From: Euperipatoides rowelli
Lineage: Eukaryota; Onychophora; Udeonychophora; Euonychophora; Peripatopsidae
Strand: one strand, 5' to 3'
NCBI GenBank assembly: GCA_003024985.2
Contig: PXIH01S0005368.1
DNA length: 15,888 nt
Of this stretch, positions 1 to 10,308 are shown piece by piece; positions within the stretch are counted from its first letter, which is position 1, and each line of letters opens with the position of its first letter. The translations under genes were made by a program, and so were the position numbers. A model generated the notes under the pieces. It was not told where the DNA came from and ran no database searches. It was given only the letters and a program-made list of their open reading frames with translations.

Positions 1-455
1 GAGATATTTGTAATGGCACTGTTGCTGAGATAAGGCATGTAAGATGGCCGGATTGCATTTCTATTGGAGATGCAATTTGAGCCATGTTACAATATCTATT
101 ACAAAGTGCAAATATAAAAAAAGAAGAGCTATAGAAATGAATCGAAAGGTACATTCAGATAGAAAAACAAGAACTAACTATTATTTAAACAATTCAAAAT
201 AGAGATAAAGAGGAGAGTTTTTAAATCTCTTAGTTTTGTACAAAGGCAAACACAATTTATTAGCATTTCTAGTAAAGCAGTTCGTAACAGAAACTCTAGT
301 GGGAGACAATAAAAATGAGAAATGTTTTGCAAAAGAAAGAGCAAATTTATGGAATAAAATAATAGGTCTATTTTTCAAATAGATATAGCCTACTGTATAT
401 ATAATGTATATACTATATACACATTATTGTATATTTCCCTATTGCTATAATATTT

Positions 456-467
456 TGTGTGTGTGTG
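456..467. repeat. (TG)6 microsatellite
   Basis: Six perfect TG units, followed after a few bases by a further TGTGTG. Confidence 0.8.
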
Positions 468-775
468 CTAACCTGTGTGATGTCTAACACTAGTAAAGAA
501 CTATCTAAAGATGGCTACAAACTTTAATAATCATTTGTGTGTATTATTCTTAGGCAGTAAAACTTTACCTAGCCATGCAAAAAACATTTCTCCATCTTAC
601 GTAACACAGAACTGTTTGTCACTAGTTACAAAAGGCAGTAATAAGCACAATCTTTTCACAAACATTATCATTCCTATTCATAAAAACTCACATGTACATT
701 CCCTATCTCACTATGCTACAGAACCTGTTTCAATCAATAAAATTTGTGCCAAAGGATCGGACTGAATTGAGGGCT

Positions 776-1140
776 TGTGACATTTCAATTGGCTGATTTT
801 CCTACCTAAAGAGCCAATAAGAAATCAGTCATTGTTCAAGAAAATCCGTAAGATCCTTTTGGCCAAGATAAAAATAAAGAATTTTCAGTAATTGAGTAAC
901 TAGCCAGAGTAACTGACCCTGATCACCAGCCAGGGATAAAATCCAGTTATCAGTATAAATATCCAGCCTGTGTCATTGCCAGATAAGTCAGGAGTCGGCT
1001 TATATCCAGTCAGCCTACATTTAGGCATAAATTAATTAGCTAGCTAAGATAAAAGCGTGTCTTTGGCTTACTTAAATTATATTTCGCCCAGTATAAGATC
1101 AAGGCCCATTATCTTCATAATATCCTAAGGAGTGCTAGTC
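776..1140 (+). mobile_element. Possible solo LTR or LTR fragment (weak)
   Basis: This is a GC-richer block in AT-rich surroundings. It starts TGTGACATTT and could end at ...GTGCTAGTCA, just before GGTTCCACAGTGGTAGCAGA. The TGGTAGCAGA string looks like the start of a tRNA primer-binding site, as placed immediately after a 5' LTR. Inside are a TATA-like box (TATAAATA at about 954-961), AATAAA at about 872, and an ATTGGCT/AGCCAAT inverted pair (788-794 and 812-818). There is no second LTR, no gag-pol remnant and no target duplication that I can see, so the call rests on composition and layout only. It could equally be an unrelated GC-rich intron segment. Confidence 0.25.
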
Positions 1141-2246
1141 AGGTTCCACAGTGGTAGCAGAACAAGGAAAGAAGACAGCAGCTACAGTATGTATGACCGG
1201 TCAGTAAGCTTCTAAGAACCTGTTCAAGAATAGGTTCTGCCATGTTCTCAGAACCAGCCCAGATTTTGCGAGAACCATGAGAACTTGAACCAGAAATAGT
1301 TCATTTCTTGGACAGTGAGAACCTAGCAAAATGACGGCTAACAAATAACAACTCTAGAGCTTTGCTTGGCCAAGTTATTAATTAAATTATTGATTTATTT
1401 ATTCAGACAAATAATAGGCACTAAAGTTTGATTACTAGTTAGTAATTCATTTTTACAATTTTAAAGTCTTGAAACATTCTTAAATAAGGCTATACAAAAG
1501 GGAAAAAATGTGTACGCAGCATATGGTAATAAAAATACATTAAATTAAATTAAAAAAAAAATCCCCTTTACAATATAAAATACTCGTACAAAATTAAAGT
1601 TCAACTTGTTCCTGCCGATAGTAGTGATGAGTAAAAGCAACTTCAAATCCTATTTTGGTACATTTATTCCGCAAATTTCATTTTGTTTTGATAATAAACC
1701 CATAATAATAATAAAATAGGAAATTAAAAAAATATGTATAAAACTTTAAATTATTTATAGTATTTTTAATAACTTTATACACTGTGTCTGTATGTTATGA
1801 ATTTAGCGATGCAAGTTTTAAAAGCCATTTGCGATTTGACAGGTGAAGACTACCTGTTGTTTGTTAACCCCATTAATTAAACTAAAGGGAACTCTCTTAT
1901 TGGATAAAAACAATACTTCTTGAAACAGAAAGTTTTCGTTGCACAGTATATTTATTCGATTCAAATAAATCGTTACCATAATCTTTAAAATAAGTTTTTT
2001 TTTAAATATTATTAATCGACAATTAGTTAGTAATTATTGTTTATTATTTTAAAGTTTTTTTTTTTTTTCAAGATGTAAATCAACAATATTTCCATTTCGA
2101 TAATAAAGCAGTACATTTTTATTGTTTTGACTTTTGATTAGAAATAAGAGAGAAAGGGAGGAGTCAACACGATCCTAGAGTCAACTTGCCGCCGACCCTA
2201 TTTAAATGTAACCTACCAAAAATTATTTTTTGCGCAGGTTAAATAC

Positions 2247-2270
2247 AATAATAATAATAATAATAATAAT
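2247..2270. repeat. (AAT)8 microsatellite
   Basis: Eight perfect AAT units inside the candidate TIR element. Confidence 0.9.
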
Positions 2271-2465
2271 ATACTGCTAATAAATTAAAATATTCCATAA
2301 TAACAGTTATTGATTTGTTGCTTTAATTTTCAGGTATAGCTTATAAAATAATGTATTGAGCGCTGTGTATTGTATATGCATTATTATGACCAGTTGACCA
2401 CGGATGATTTATTTATTTTATTTTTACTCCGTGATTGTCACAAAGTACATTCTTCTTGGTCCAAA

Positions 2466-2510
2466 TTGAAAAATAAAAATAATTAATCTTGAAAAATAAA
2501 AATAATTAAT
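2466..2510. repeat. Tandem duplication, 23-bp period
   Basis: Two adjacent copies of a 22-bp identical string starting TTGAAAAATAAAAATAATTA, with a period of 23. It looks like a recent slippage duplication in AT-rich sequence. Confidence 0.85.
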
Positions 2511-4527
2511 GAATCTTATTAAATTTTATTGTAAATCTAATTTTCAATGTTACAAAAATTAAGAATTCATAATTTATTTAAAATTTTCATATATTTTATA
2601 GGCACCACCATTTTAAAGTTCTGCTCGGTTCCTGCTTTTGTCCAGAACCTCGAGTACCTAGTTCTGAAAACCTAATTTCTGGTTTTCGGACACCGAGAAC
2701 AAGACATCTCGAACGCCCAGAACTGGTTCTACTAGGTTCAGAACCAGTTCTGAACTTATTCTCGAACGGGCCCTAAGTATTATTACTGCCATCATCATTA
2801 TTCTTATCCATTATTACTACTAGTGTTAGCGCACACAAAATATTACCTTTTGTCTAAAATGAGCTCATACTATTATATATTTGTCTAGTTATACACTATA
2901 TTATATTTGTTCCAAATCATACTATAATAATTATTGCTGAATATCTAAATATACTGTACATACAGTATCTCAGAATAAACTACTTTTCTAAATTATATCT
3001 TGTATCCTAGTCTTTTTGTGCCTGATTACTATATCTGACAGCCTAGAGTTTCGTGATAGAATATTCCATATCTCCAACTCTCTTCTCTCATAAGACCTGA
3101 CCTGTACTCTGTACAAAGATAGTCTTATAACACACATTTTACAAATGTATTTTTATGGTCTATTTTTATAATTGATTTTTATATTGATTTAACATGATCT
3201 AAAGATTTTGCTAAGCTTGTATATTGATTGCATTAAACTGATTATATTGTTTTATGCACTGTTTACTCTCTCATAATTGGATAAATTATGTTAACAAGGC
3301 ATTTACTATTAAAAATAGAAAGACCGTGTTACAAGATTAAACAATACATAAACAGACATTAGCTGTTCTTTGAATGAAAAACCAACACAATAAGAAAAGA
3401 AATAAGTAAAATATGTTTATAACTTTATATAATTTATTTGGCAAACATCTTAAAGCATTACTGATGAACAGTTGTAAATTATTAATATAATATTATTTGC
3501 AATCTTTTGTGAATAAATCTATAAAAAGCCAATATAAGGATAAAATAAACAAAGATGATGATTTCAAACCTTAGCTGAAACATTTTAATTGTAAAAATAT
3601 ATGGAAAAAAAATTGCAGTTTCCAAACAAATAATTGTAATAATTTTACATTTTTTATTGATTTGTCAATATATTTGTGGAAAAAAACAGAATATAAAGAT
3701 AAAAAAAAATAAAACAAAAGTATGAGGTCAAGTCTTAACCACATTTAATTTCAAAAGCTTGTTCTGAATTTGGGGGAAGCGGAATAAAATTTATAGTTTT
3801 CAACCAATAGTAGATTTTCTATATTGCTATTTCCAACTATTTTGTGAATATATCATAGGAAAAGAAAACAATTTAAATACTTTAAAATAATGTCATTACA
3901 ATGCCAATGATTATTTCTATAAATAATAATACACTAGTTTCATAGAGAAAATATGTTACTCTGAGTAGGGCTCTAGGAAAGAGTCATTAAAGAAATGGAC
4001 ACTTCAGATTTTCGTTCATATATCACTCATTTCACTTTTAGTTCAATTAGAAATAAAGGGGAGGGGGGGATAATTTTTCTAGCCTAATATTCATTTTAAC
4101 AAAAATAAAAACTAAGTTGAACATTTCTATTGCCTATGAAATAAATTAGTAAATTAAAGAAAAATGGTGTTTATAAAATTTAAATTATATTTAAATTTTT
4201 TTCATATTTTTACTATTCATTAAATTGTAATACCGTAATAAAATATAATCGCATATAATTTTTTATTTTATTTTATGAAAATATTCTTGCTACTTAAGTT
4301 AAACGATTTACAAAATTGAGTAACTATAAGTCATTTAAAGATAATAATTACATTATGTTCTAAAATAATGAACATGAACATTGAACAATCTTAAAAGCTT
4401 TCCTGATTTTAGAGTATGTTAACAAATTCTCAAATTATCTCAACTCATAAATAGTCTTAGATAACTTTTTCTTTCAAGGCTTTATTTGCTTATACAGTAT
4501 ATTGTTATACAATCAATGATGTCCGCT

Positions 4528-4566
4528 GGGGGGGGGGGGGGCAAGGGAAGATAAACCCCCCCCCCC
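4528..4566. repeat. Poly-G (14) and poly-C (11) runs facing each other
   Basis: G14 at 4528-4541 is followed, after 14 bases, by C11 at 4556-4566. The two runs could pair as a hairpin or form quadruplex-type structures on either strand. Run lengths in such tracts are prone to sequencing and assembly error. Confidence 0.85.
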
Positions 4567-4758
4567 TATCTGGTAAAATTAGATCAACCAAAAATGTAGA
4601 TATTTAATATAAAGTTGGTTAGCTTTAATAATATTACAAGTGTGAAGTATCGAGTCACCCTCCCCCTTCCCTGGATAAATTAGCCCAACCAAAAATGAAC
4701 AGTAGATATTTAGTATAAAGTTGTCCATCTTTATTAAATTACAAGTGTGAAGTATTGA
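4560..4758. repeat. Diverged tandem duplication, period about 101-105 bp
   Basis: Two copies share, in order, a C-rich start, CTGG.TAAA.TTAG, CAACCAAAAATG, GTAGATATTTA.TATAAAGTTG and ACAAGTGTGAAGTAT. Copy 1 ends near 4653 and copy 2 near 4758. Matching blocks are spaced 101 bp apart at CAACC and 105 bp at ACAAGTG, so small indels have accumulated since duplication. No coding content. Confidence 0.85.
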
Positions 4759-4787
4759 TTAATGGTTATTTAAATGTTCATACAATT

Positions 4788-4981
4788 AAAAAAAAAAATC
4801 TTATCAAAATATTTATAATGAAATATATACATTCTTTGTGGGTTTTTTTTAACAAAACGTCCTTACATCCAAAAAAAAAGCTTATCAAAATATTTCTGAT
4901 GTAAAATATATATTTTTGTCCTTTTTTAGCAAAACATCCTTACAACCAAAAAAAAAAAAAAAAAAAAACTTATCAAAATAT
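4788..4981. repeat. Tandem array, about 2.4 copies of an 80-88 bp unit with A-runs
   Basis: Each unit is an A-run (11, 9, then 21 As), then CTTATCAAAATAT, an AT-rich middle, a T-run, and AACAAAACGTCCTTACA or a close variant (AGCAAAACATCCTTACA). CTTATCAAAATAT starts at 4800, 4881 and 4969, giving spacings of 81 and 88; the longer A-run explains the larger one. The third copy is cut short. This array directly follows the 101-105 bp duplication. Confidence 0.85.
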
Positions 4982-5319
4982 ACTTTTTTGCCTCCCCCTG
5001 ATTTTTATTCTGTGGGCACTTTTGTATATAGTATATCTAGAGATTTTAAGGATCGTACTACTAATATTTTACAGTACATCCAACTAAATTTTACACAACA
5101 CCTTAATGGATGCTAAAAAATTTTAATAATTACATTTTTCCTTTTGTTGATTATAATTATTGATATTTTCATTTAGTTGATGATTTCATCTATTTAACCT
5201 TTTTTTTTTTTTTTTACATTCTTTATTTTCTAGCTGTGCCAGACTAAAAACTGTAAAACAAATCCTGGTTTTTTTTTTTTCTAATCTAAAATAAATATAA
5301 TGTAGTTAATTTATTTCAG

Positions 5320-5549
5320 GTGTTCACTGAAAGTTTGCTGTGTTCTGGTAATAAAGATAATATTCATTTTGCTGGTGAGATGATTGAAAAGACTGGAAAT
5401 GAAAATAAGATTCAAAAACCTATTTACCTTGGTGCCTTGACTGCTAGAAAAGTTCCCTATCTTCAAGCTGTTGAATTGGTTCTTAAAGCTGCCAGAGAAT
5501 ATTTTAATTCCTCAGCCAATTTATCTGATCCTTGTATGAAACTTGCAAA
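5320..5549 (+). CDS. NBAS: NBAS exon a (internal coding exon, Sec39-like region)
   Basis: Internal exon encoding residues 1-76 of the visible 172-residue fragment plus two bases of codon 77. NBAS is a large cytosolic/ER-peripheral protein. With RINT1 and ZW10 it forms the NRZ tether for Golgi-to-ER COPI vesicles, and it has also been implicated in nonsense-mediated mRNA decay. Visible landmarks are NIHFAGEM (residues 14-21) and REYFNSSANLSDPCMKLA (59-76), blocks I recognise as almost unchanged in vertebrate NBAS. The stretch between them (about 22-45, with ENKIQKP) is more divergent. The acceptor is TTATTTCAG ending at 5319; the donor is AA|GTGAGT at 5550. The frame is open from the first base, so the upstream intron is taken as phase 0; the downstream intron is phase 2. 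The leading GTG is an internal valine codon, not a start. The upstream exon lies outside or was not recognised. Identification rests on remembered family sequence, not on a search. Confidence 0.92.
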
Positions 5550-7061
5550 GTGAGTTTTATTATTTAAATTTAAAAACAATGAGTCAAAATAGGATTATTT
5601 ATAATTTGCTTGCCAAGTTTTGATTAAGTCTTCATAGTTTAATACATGTGATTGAAGTCACTGAATATGTAAAAATCCAAAAAAAGTTTATAAAAAAAAT
5701 CCTCGAAGTTATTTACAGTGTATATTGCAATTTGTGATTTTGAAAGGTAACACAGATAGCTTTAAAACAATGTGTTTGTTCTTTCTTCCCCCACAATAAG
5801 CATTTTAACATTCATCTTGAAGAAAACAAAGATCTTGTAGTAATAATCAAAAATGAACAAGAAAGACATAGTTGCTTAGGAGTTCCCATAAGATTATAAT
5901 AGTGAAAAGATTGTTATTCTATTCAAATTAATTTGGGTTAGTGTTGGACTTTGATTTTCTAAAATACAATAGAACCTGACCTTATAGGGCCTATATATAC
6001 TGTATATTTTTATTTTTAACATTTTTAAGGAAAAACTCTCCCCCACCTGTTTAATAGGCTATATTATTTTGAATTTTAAGATTTTTTTTATCAGTTCTCA
6101 AGGAGTACATTAATATTCCGCGACTACAAATCAGCCAAACACCGAATATTATAGAACCCGGCCAAATACTGAACAATAGTGGTAACCATATATTTGTTTC
6201 AACCAATTATCTGTCTTATAACCCTTCAGTACAGTCGTCTGAGTGTAAAACATCTAGATGGATTTAAATTTTCTATTACCCTTATTCAGGGGTGTCTAAA
6301 TCTTCCAAAAGTTCAGGAGCCAGCCAAAAATTTTCAGGAGCCAGGTAAGAAGAGTCAAAAATTCTTACCTGCAAAAATTTAAAAATACATATCTTTAACA
6401 ATATTTAAATGGTAAATAAATTTGTCTAATCATTTTTTTCAGGAGCCAGCTCATTTTTTTCAGGAGCCATGGCTCCCGGGCTCCCTGAATTCAGACACCC
6501 CTGCCCTTATTACATAATCATAATACTTGTATGTGTATTTCATGTGATTTTTTTTGCCACAATATTATTTTTTATTTAGAGTATACAGAGGTTATTTTAG
6601 ATTAGAAGAATATGAAAAAAAAATTGTTTGCTCAAACTTTTTGTAGAAGCTAAAAAGAAAGAAATATTTGGTGATTATTCCTCTTTTTTTTTTTTATTTT
6701 ATTGAAAAAATATAATGATAACATTAAAGATGATGATGATGACAGCATTGAACAAACACCTAACACATAAGTTGCCTTAGTTGAAAAATAATGGTTTGTT
6801 TAATTTGTAAGCCAATTATTTTCAGCCTGTAGGTGATACACTATTTTATGGTAAGGATAAAAAGGCTATGTGGTATCAAACACTTATTTGGAAAAATGTG
6901 ACAACTTCAGTGGAAAATATTTTCTATATCTACTGTATCTATCTCTCCCAATCTCTTTCTACTGTATATCTGTATATATACAGTATGTCTATTATATACA
7001 CTATACCACCATATGTAGTTAAGATCATTTTTTCATATCTGTATACACAATATTCTTTCAG
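5550..7061 (+). other. NBAS intron between exons a and b (GT-AG, phase 2)
   Basis: The 1,512-nt intron starts GTGAGT and ends TTCTTTCAG. It contains a 217-bp hAT-type MITE (6287-6503), long T-runs, and a Tyr/Ile-rich pseudo-open frame before the acceptor. No extra exon is needed, because exon a joins exon b with a complete Lys codon and no gap relative to the family. Confidence 0.88.
6279..6511. mobile_element. hAT-type MITE, 217 bp, with perfect 8-bp target duplication
   Basis: The element proper is 6287-6503. It starts CAGGGGTGTCTAAAT and ends ATTCAGACACCCCTG, giving 15-bp terminal inverted repeats with one mismatch. It is flanked by identical 8-bp copies of CCCTTATT at 6279-6286 and 6504-6511, the duplication length expected of hAT transposases. 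The CAGGGGTGTC terminus is also typical of hAT elements. Inside, the 9-mer CAGGAGCCA occurs four times (starting 6314, 6335, 6440 and 6461), and GGAGCCATGGCTCC near the right end is palindromic. There is no coding capacity, so it would need a transposase from elsewhere. The intact target duplication suggests fairly recent insertion into the NBAS intron. Confidence 0.9.
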
Positions 7062-7174
7062 GAAATGTCTTCAGTTGATTGAGGATGGCCCTGACATAAT
7101 TCAAGTTGAATTGGACCTCATCGAATCTCTTTCTCTATTAGAAGAATTCAAGGTTAATATGCTTCCTTTGCAAG
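7062..7174 (+). CDS. NBAS: NBAS exon b (internal coding exon)
   Basis: Second visible coding exon. Its first base completes Lys77, then 37 codons give residues 78-114, and the last G begins codon 115. The peptide includes KCLQLIEDGPDIIQVELDLI and LEEFKVNMLPLQ, matching the conserved NBAS segment with the same order and spacing as I recall for vertebrates (CCLQL, then EELDLI, then CLEEF, then LPLQ). This is part of the alpha-helical Sec39-like region that contacts NRZ partners. The acceptor is TATTCTTTCAG ending at 7061; the donor is CAAG|GTATTC at 7175. Intron phases are 2 in and 1 out. The same frame happens to stay open upstream to 6868, but that part reads as low-complexity Tyr/Ile/Ser and lies before the acceptor, so I exclude it. 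Joining to exon a needs no indel relative to the family. Confidence 0.92.
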
Positions 7175-7691
7175 GTATTCTGTGATTTTATTAATTTGAG
7201 GTTATAAAACAAACATCATTTTAAACAAGCAGTTGATTCCATTTAGCAAGTATCTGATCTGCTAAGCTATGAATTACCATATTAAAATTTATTAATCGAA
7301 ATTGATCCTAGCCATGTCTTTTTATGTATTTCCAAAAATATGGATGATTCTTAGTAAGTGTGCTTCATTTAATTATTTCTTATTTTTGTTATAACCAGTT
7401 TCTGTACTCATTTACCTCAATTGCATCAAATGCATTTGACTATATTTGGTGATCCTATTAAAAACATAACTTAAATTAATTTTTTTTTTAATGATAATAT
7501 TATATGAAGCATGCTTATTCTTATAAATGCTAATAATAATATCTAAATCTAAGATGTGAAATCACAGCGCGTGAAAATCTTGCACATTCATGCGCTTTTC
7601 TATAAAGTTGACTGACCATTAATGTTTTATTATATAGGATGTTATTTTAATTAATTCTACCATCTTGAACATGCTCGACAAATATATATAG

Positions 7692-7703
7692 CCCCCCCCC
7701 CCC
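7692..7703. repeat. Poly-C run (12)
   Basis: Twelve consecutive Cs after a TATATATAG stretch, inside the b-c intron. Confidence 0.85.
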
Positions 7704-8145
7704 TCTTTTCATTAGGAGCAGTACGATAAGAAAGACATGAAAAACTTATAGAAGATCAAGCAACAGTCATTTTACTTGAATAGAACTTGAAAACAAACTT
7801 TATATTTCAATTAAATAAAAATAAACAAAACAGGAAAAGAAAAAATGGCAATATTGAGGATGCCTAAAATAATGAAATGAAAAAATAAATTTCTCAAGAC
7901 TTAGATCTGTCCCAAAGTCAAAGAATTAAACTTAAAGTGGTTACGGAATTAATTTGGAAATAAACAAACCATTACAATTTACATATTTATATGAAATTCT
8001 TTAGGCATAATAGTAGTTGTATCAATTATTAATAAAAAATAACTATCTTTTACTATTTACATTTCAATTCTTCTAACGCCTTCCCTCAAATACAGTACAT
8101 GCTTAAACTCTGGATCATTCAATTTGTTTTTGCATTTCATATTTA

Positions 8146-8279
8146 CATTAATACACTGCCTTTTTTTTTTTTGTAATAAAAAAGGTACAGGAACTCATGT
8201 TAGTAATTTGTGAAAAATAAAAAAGGTGAAGGAACTCAGTTCCTGTGAGTTCCCCCACAAAAAAAACACTGCATCAATA
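8146..8279. mobile_element. Short hAT-type MITE, 118 bp, with near-perfect 8-bp target duplication
   Basis: The element proper is 8154-8271, starting CACTGCC followed by a T-run and ending in an A-run plus CACTG (CAGTG on the other strand). Flanks are CATTAATA (8146-8153) and CATCAATA (8272-8279), matching at 7 of 8 positions as an aged hAT target duplication would. Inside are two related pieces, AAAAAAGGTACAGGAACTCA and AAAAAAGGTGAAGGAACTCA, and a hairpin with arms GGAACTCA/TGAGTTCC near the right end. The homopolymer-rich termini make the inverted repeat less compelling than in the other MITE. Non-coding. Confidence 0.65.
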
Positions 8280-8689
8280 TAATTAATTTATTTAATCTCA
8301 GAGATCCTTAACTTGAAAACAGGATAGTAGTTCAATCTTAACCTTTATCTGAACTCTAATTTTAATTTTTATAATTTCACAATTTTCATACAGTATAGGC
8401 TACAGTATAGAATTTTCAGTATAGAATACAGGTTGACCTACAGCAACCCAACAACAATTCTAATGATACTTTATCAAAGGCTACTTTTAATTATTAAATT
8501 TATTATTTATTTAATGTTTAAATTTTATCTTTAATTTCACTTGTGATTTATTTTTAATTAGTATTAGCTTGACAGCTGAGAGAAAACTTTAATGTAGGCC
8601 ATTTAAACTTTATCTAATGATTTAAGATAAGGATGTAGGCAGGAAAATACTAGGTCTTGATTAGCTATACATATATATGATTTACCTTC

Positions 8690-9130
8690 ACTCTTAGGTC
8701 TAGAAGCCTCTTGTCTCATTTGTCAGTGATCTCAGCAAGGTGACCAACTTCTGACCATTTACACCTTATCTAAAGGCCGACTGACAGGAACTTTTCTTGT
8801 GCTTCACTATCACTTCACCGGATCCATGAAATACCATGTTTACTGTCTCATTACCACACCCAACACAGTTACATCCAGTTACCCAACTAGGGTTTACCTA
8901 AAATGATGCTTTTCTTGACAGTCTACGACCAAAAGCATAAACACATAGATCGATAGGAGGGACAGCATAAGCTCTTTGAAACTCCTAGATACTCCCCTTT
9001 TATCTGACAAGCCCAAGCAGCCCTGAAACACCTTAAAATGATTTTTAGACAGAATGACATCAACAGGTACTACATGTATATACTAAAGACTACTTATGCA
9101 GAAACAATAAAACTCATGTCTGTACCATGT
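8690..9130. other. Unidentified GC-richer block in the b-c intron
   Basis: Composition rises to roughly 40-45% G+C against AT-rich flanks, with no long open frame on either strand and no recognisable terminal repeats. It may be an old transposon fragment or a conserved non-coding element; the sequence alone does not say which. Confidence 0.4.
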
Positions 9131-10308
9131 TGGCCATGTGATGAGTATACACCTTAATGCAGCCTATCTGTATTATCTAGATAAGGTAAGAGGTCGAAAA
9201 ATAGAAGAAATATTTCTATAATAAATAAGATTTCACGGTTCTTGTTCTCCACTCCACAAATAAAATTATCACCAACACAAAGCCCTTTTAGCTGCTTAAA
9301 CACATTTCTATTAAATAAAATAGTTAATACAAATATTCTTAAAAATGACATAGTCAATCAATATGAAAATTTCTCTTAGTACAGTATTTTTAAAAAAATG
9401 TTAGGATTTAAATAAAATATGAGCTCATACTATAAAAGCCCACAAATAGCCACATATTAAAAATTCCCTTACATATTTTTTAACACATGTCAAAATATAA
9501 AAATCCCTAGAAGTTAAATATTAACCTAATGTGGTTTATCAATGCCTTCTTCAACTTCATTGATTTATTTGTATTTTTTATAAAAAAAAAAATGTTTAAT
9601 TAATCAATTTGCTATATTCGGTCCCAAAATACATCAAAATTCTACTTTTATTGCCAATATGTATCAATTATAAATCTCTATGCTGACGGCACATCTATAA
9701 TCTTGCCTAAAAATCTTGCGTGGACTCCAGTAGTAATAGTGGTGTGGTTTTCAGACCAGACAGCCGTTTTCTTCACAGACCAATCAGAATTCAAAGCTTG
9801 TTTTTTTTTTTTATTTGCAGTCGCTGGTTTTTATAAAGATAGCTCAAAACAAACTCAACAGTTTTTATTTGAATTAAAAAATATAATATCTAAGAATGTT
9901 TAAGAAATATTATTAAAAACTTGGGAAATAATAGTAAATTTGTTCTCATTATCACATAAAGTTATGGTAATAAGCTAACATATACGTAAAAGTCTCCCGA
10001 AGTTTTTTTTTTTTTGTTGTTGTTTTCTTAAAATTGATTTCAATCCCAAGAATTGTCTCAAAATTTTGTGGATTTTATATTGATGCTAAGAAAGTAACAT
10101 TTTTTTTTTTGTTATTTTTTTTTCTTCAAAATTTTATACGGCAACACTTTTGTTGACTATTTTCTAAACAATAACGTAATGATTCTAATGAAGTTTTGAA
10201 TAGCATCTGGCTATTTTTCTAGCTCGCTGGTCTGGACTCTGGATCCCAGATATGCATTTCCTCCAGCCCCAAAACTACCGAGATTTTATCCTTTGGCTAC
10301 GTCAAATT

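Larger units (their letters stand above)
1213..2775. mobile_element. Candidate non-autonomous DNA transposon with inverted GAACC-rich ends
   Basis: The two ends form an imperfect inverted repeat. The left end begins TAAGAACCTGTTCAAGAATA. The right end, read on the other strand, begins TAGGGCCCGTTCGAGAATAA. Both continue for about 110-150 bases with clustered GAACC/GGTTC motifs (left 1213-1325, right about 2628-2775), including the palindrome-like AGAACTGGTTCT. Clustered subterminal motifs with a TAGGG-type terminus are common in hAT-family elements. The roughly 1.3-kb interior is AT-rich, non-coding and holds an (AAT)8 tract, so any copy here is non-autonomous. I could not find a convincing 8-bp target duplication (left flank TAAGCTTC, right flank AGTATTAT), so the exact ends and the family are uncertain. 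Confidence 0.5.
1..5319. other. Upstream intron or flank of NBAS with degraded repeats
   Basis: No coding exon was recognised before 5320. The stretch is very AT-rich with runs of A or T of 8-21 bases. It holds a (TG)6 microsatellite, a possible LTR-like piece, a candidate TIR element, a 23-bp tandem duplication and the simple-repeat zone at 4528-4981, all listed separately. About 2776-4527 contains nothing I can name beyond AT-rich simple sequence. Small open frames here, for example 511-765 on + and 181-378 on -, have biased low-complexity composition and no family resemblance. Because exon a opens with an acceptor, at least the 3' part of this stretch is intron. Confidence 0.7.

Noticed and set aside
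511-765. 84-codon open frame on + and a 65-codon frame on - at 181-378
   Set aside because: No family resemblance, low-complexity composition, no splice or start context beyond a bare ATG; expected by chance in AT-rich DNA of this length.
2466-2510. Target duplication or retrotransposon end
   Set aside because: The two copies are directly adjacent with nothing inserted between them, so simple slippage explains them.
4788-4981. CRISPR-like array
   Set aside because: The units are whole tandem copies with A-runs rather than short repeats separated by unique spacers, and the genome is animal.
6868-7061. Reading the open frame upstream of exon b as coding
   Set aside because: It is rich in Tyr, Ile and Ser from TATA-like repeats, ends at a strong TTCTTTCAG acceptor, and would insert about 65 residues between LAK and KCLQL, which are contiguous in the family.
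9154-9357. 67-codon open frame on the minus strand
   Set aside because: Hydrophobic low-complexity peptide from AT-rich intron; no conserved motif or neighbouring exon on that strand.
9703-9903. 66-codon open frame on +
   Set aside because: Its composition reflects T-runs (Phe-rich), with no recognisable domain and no splice context that would fit the NBAS frame.
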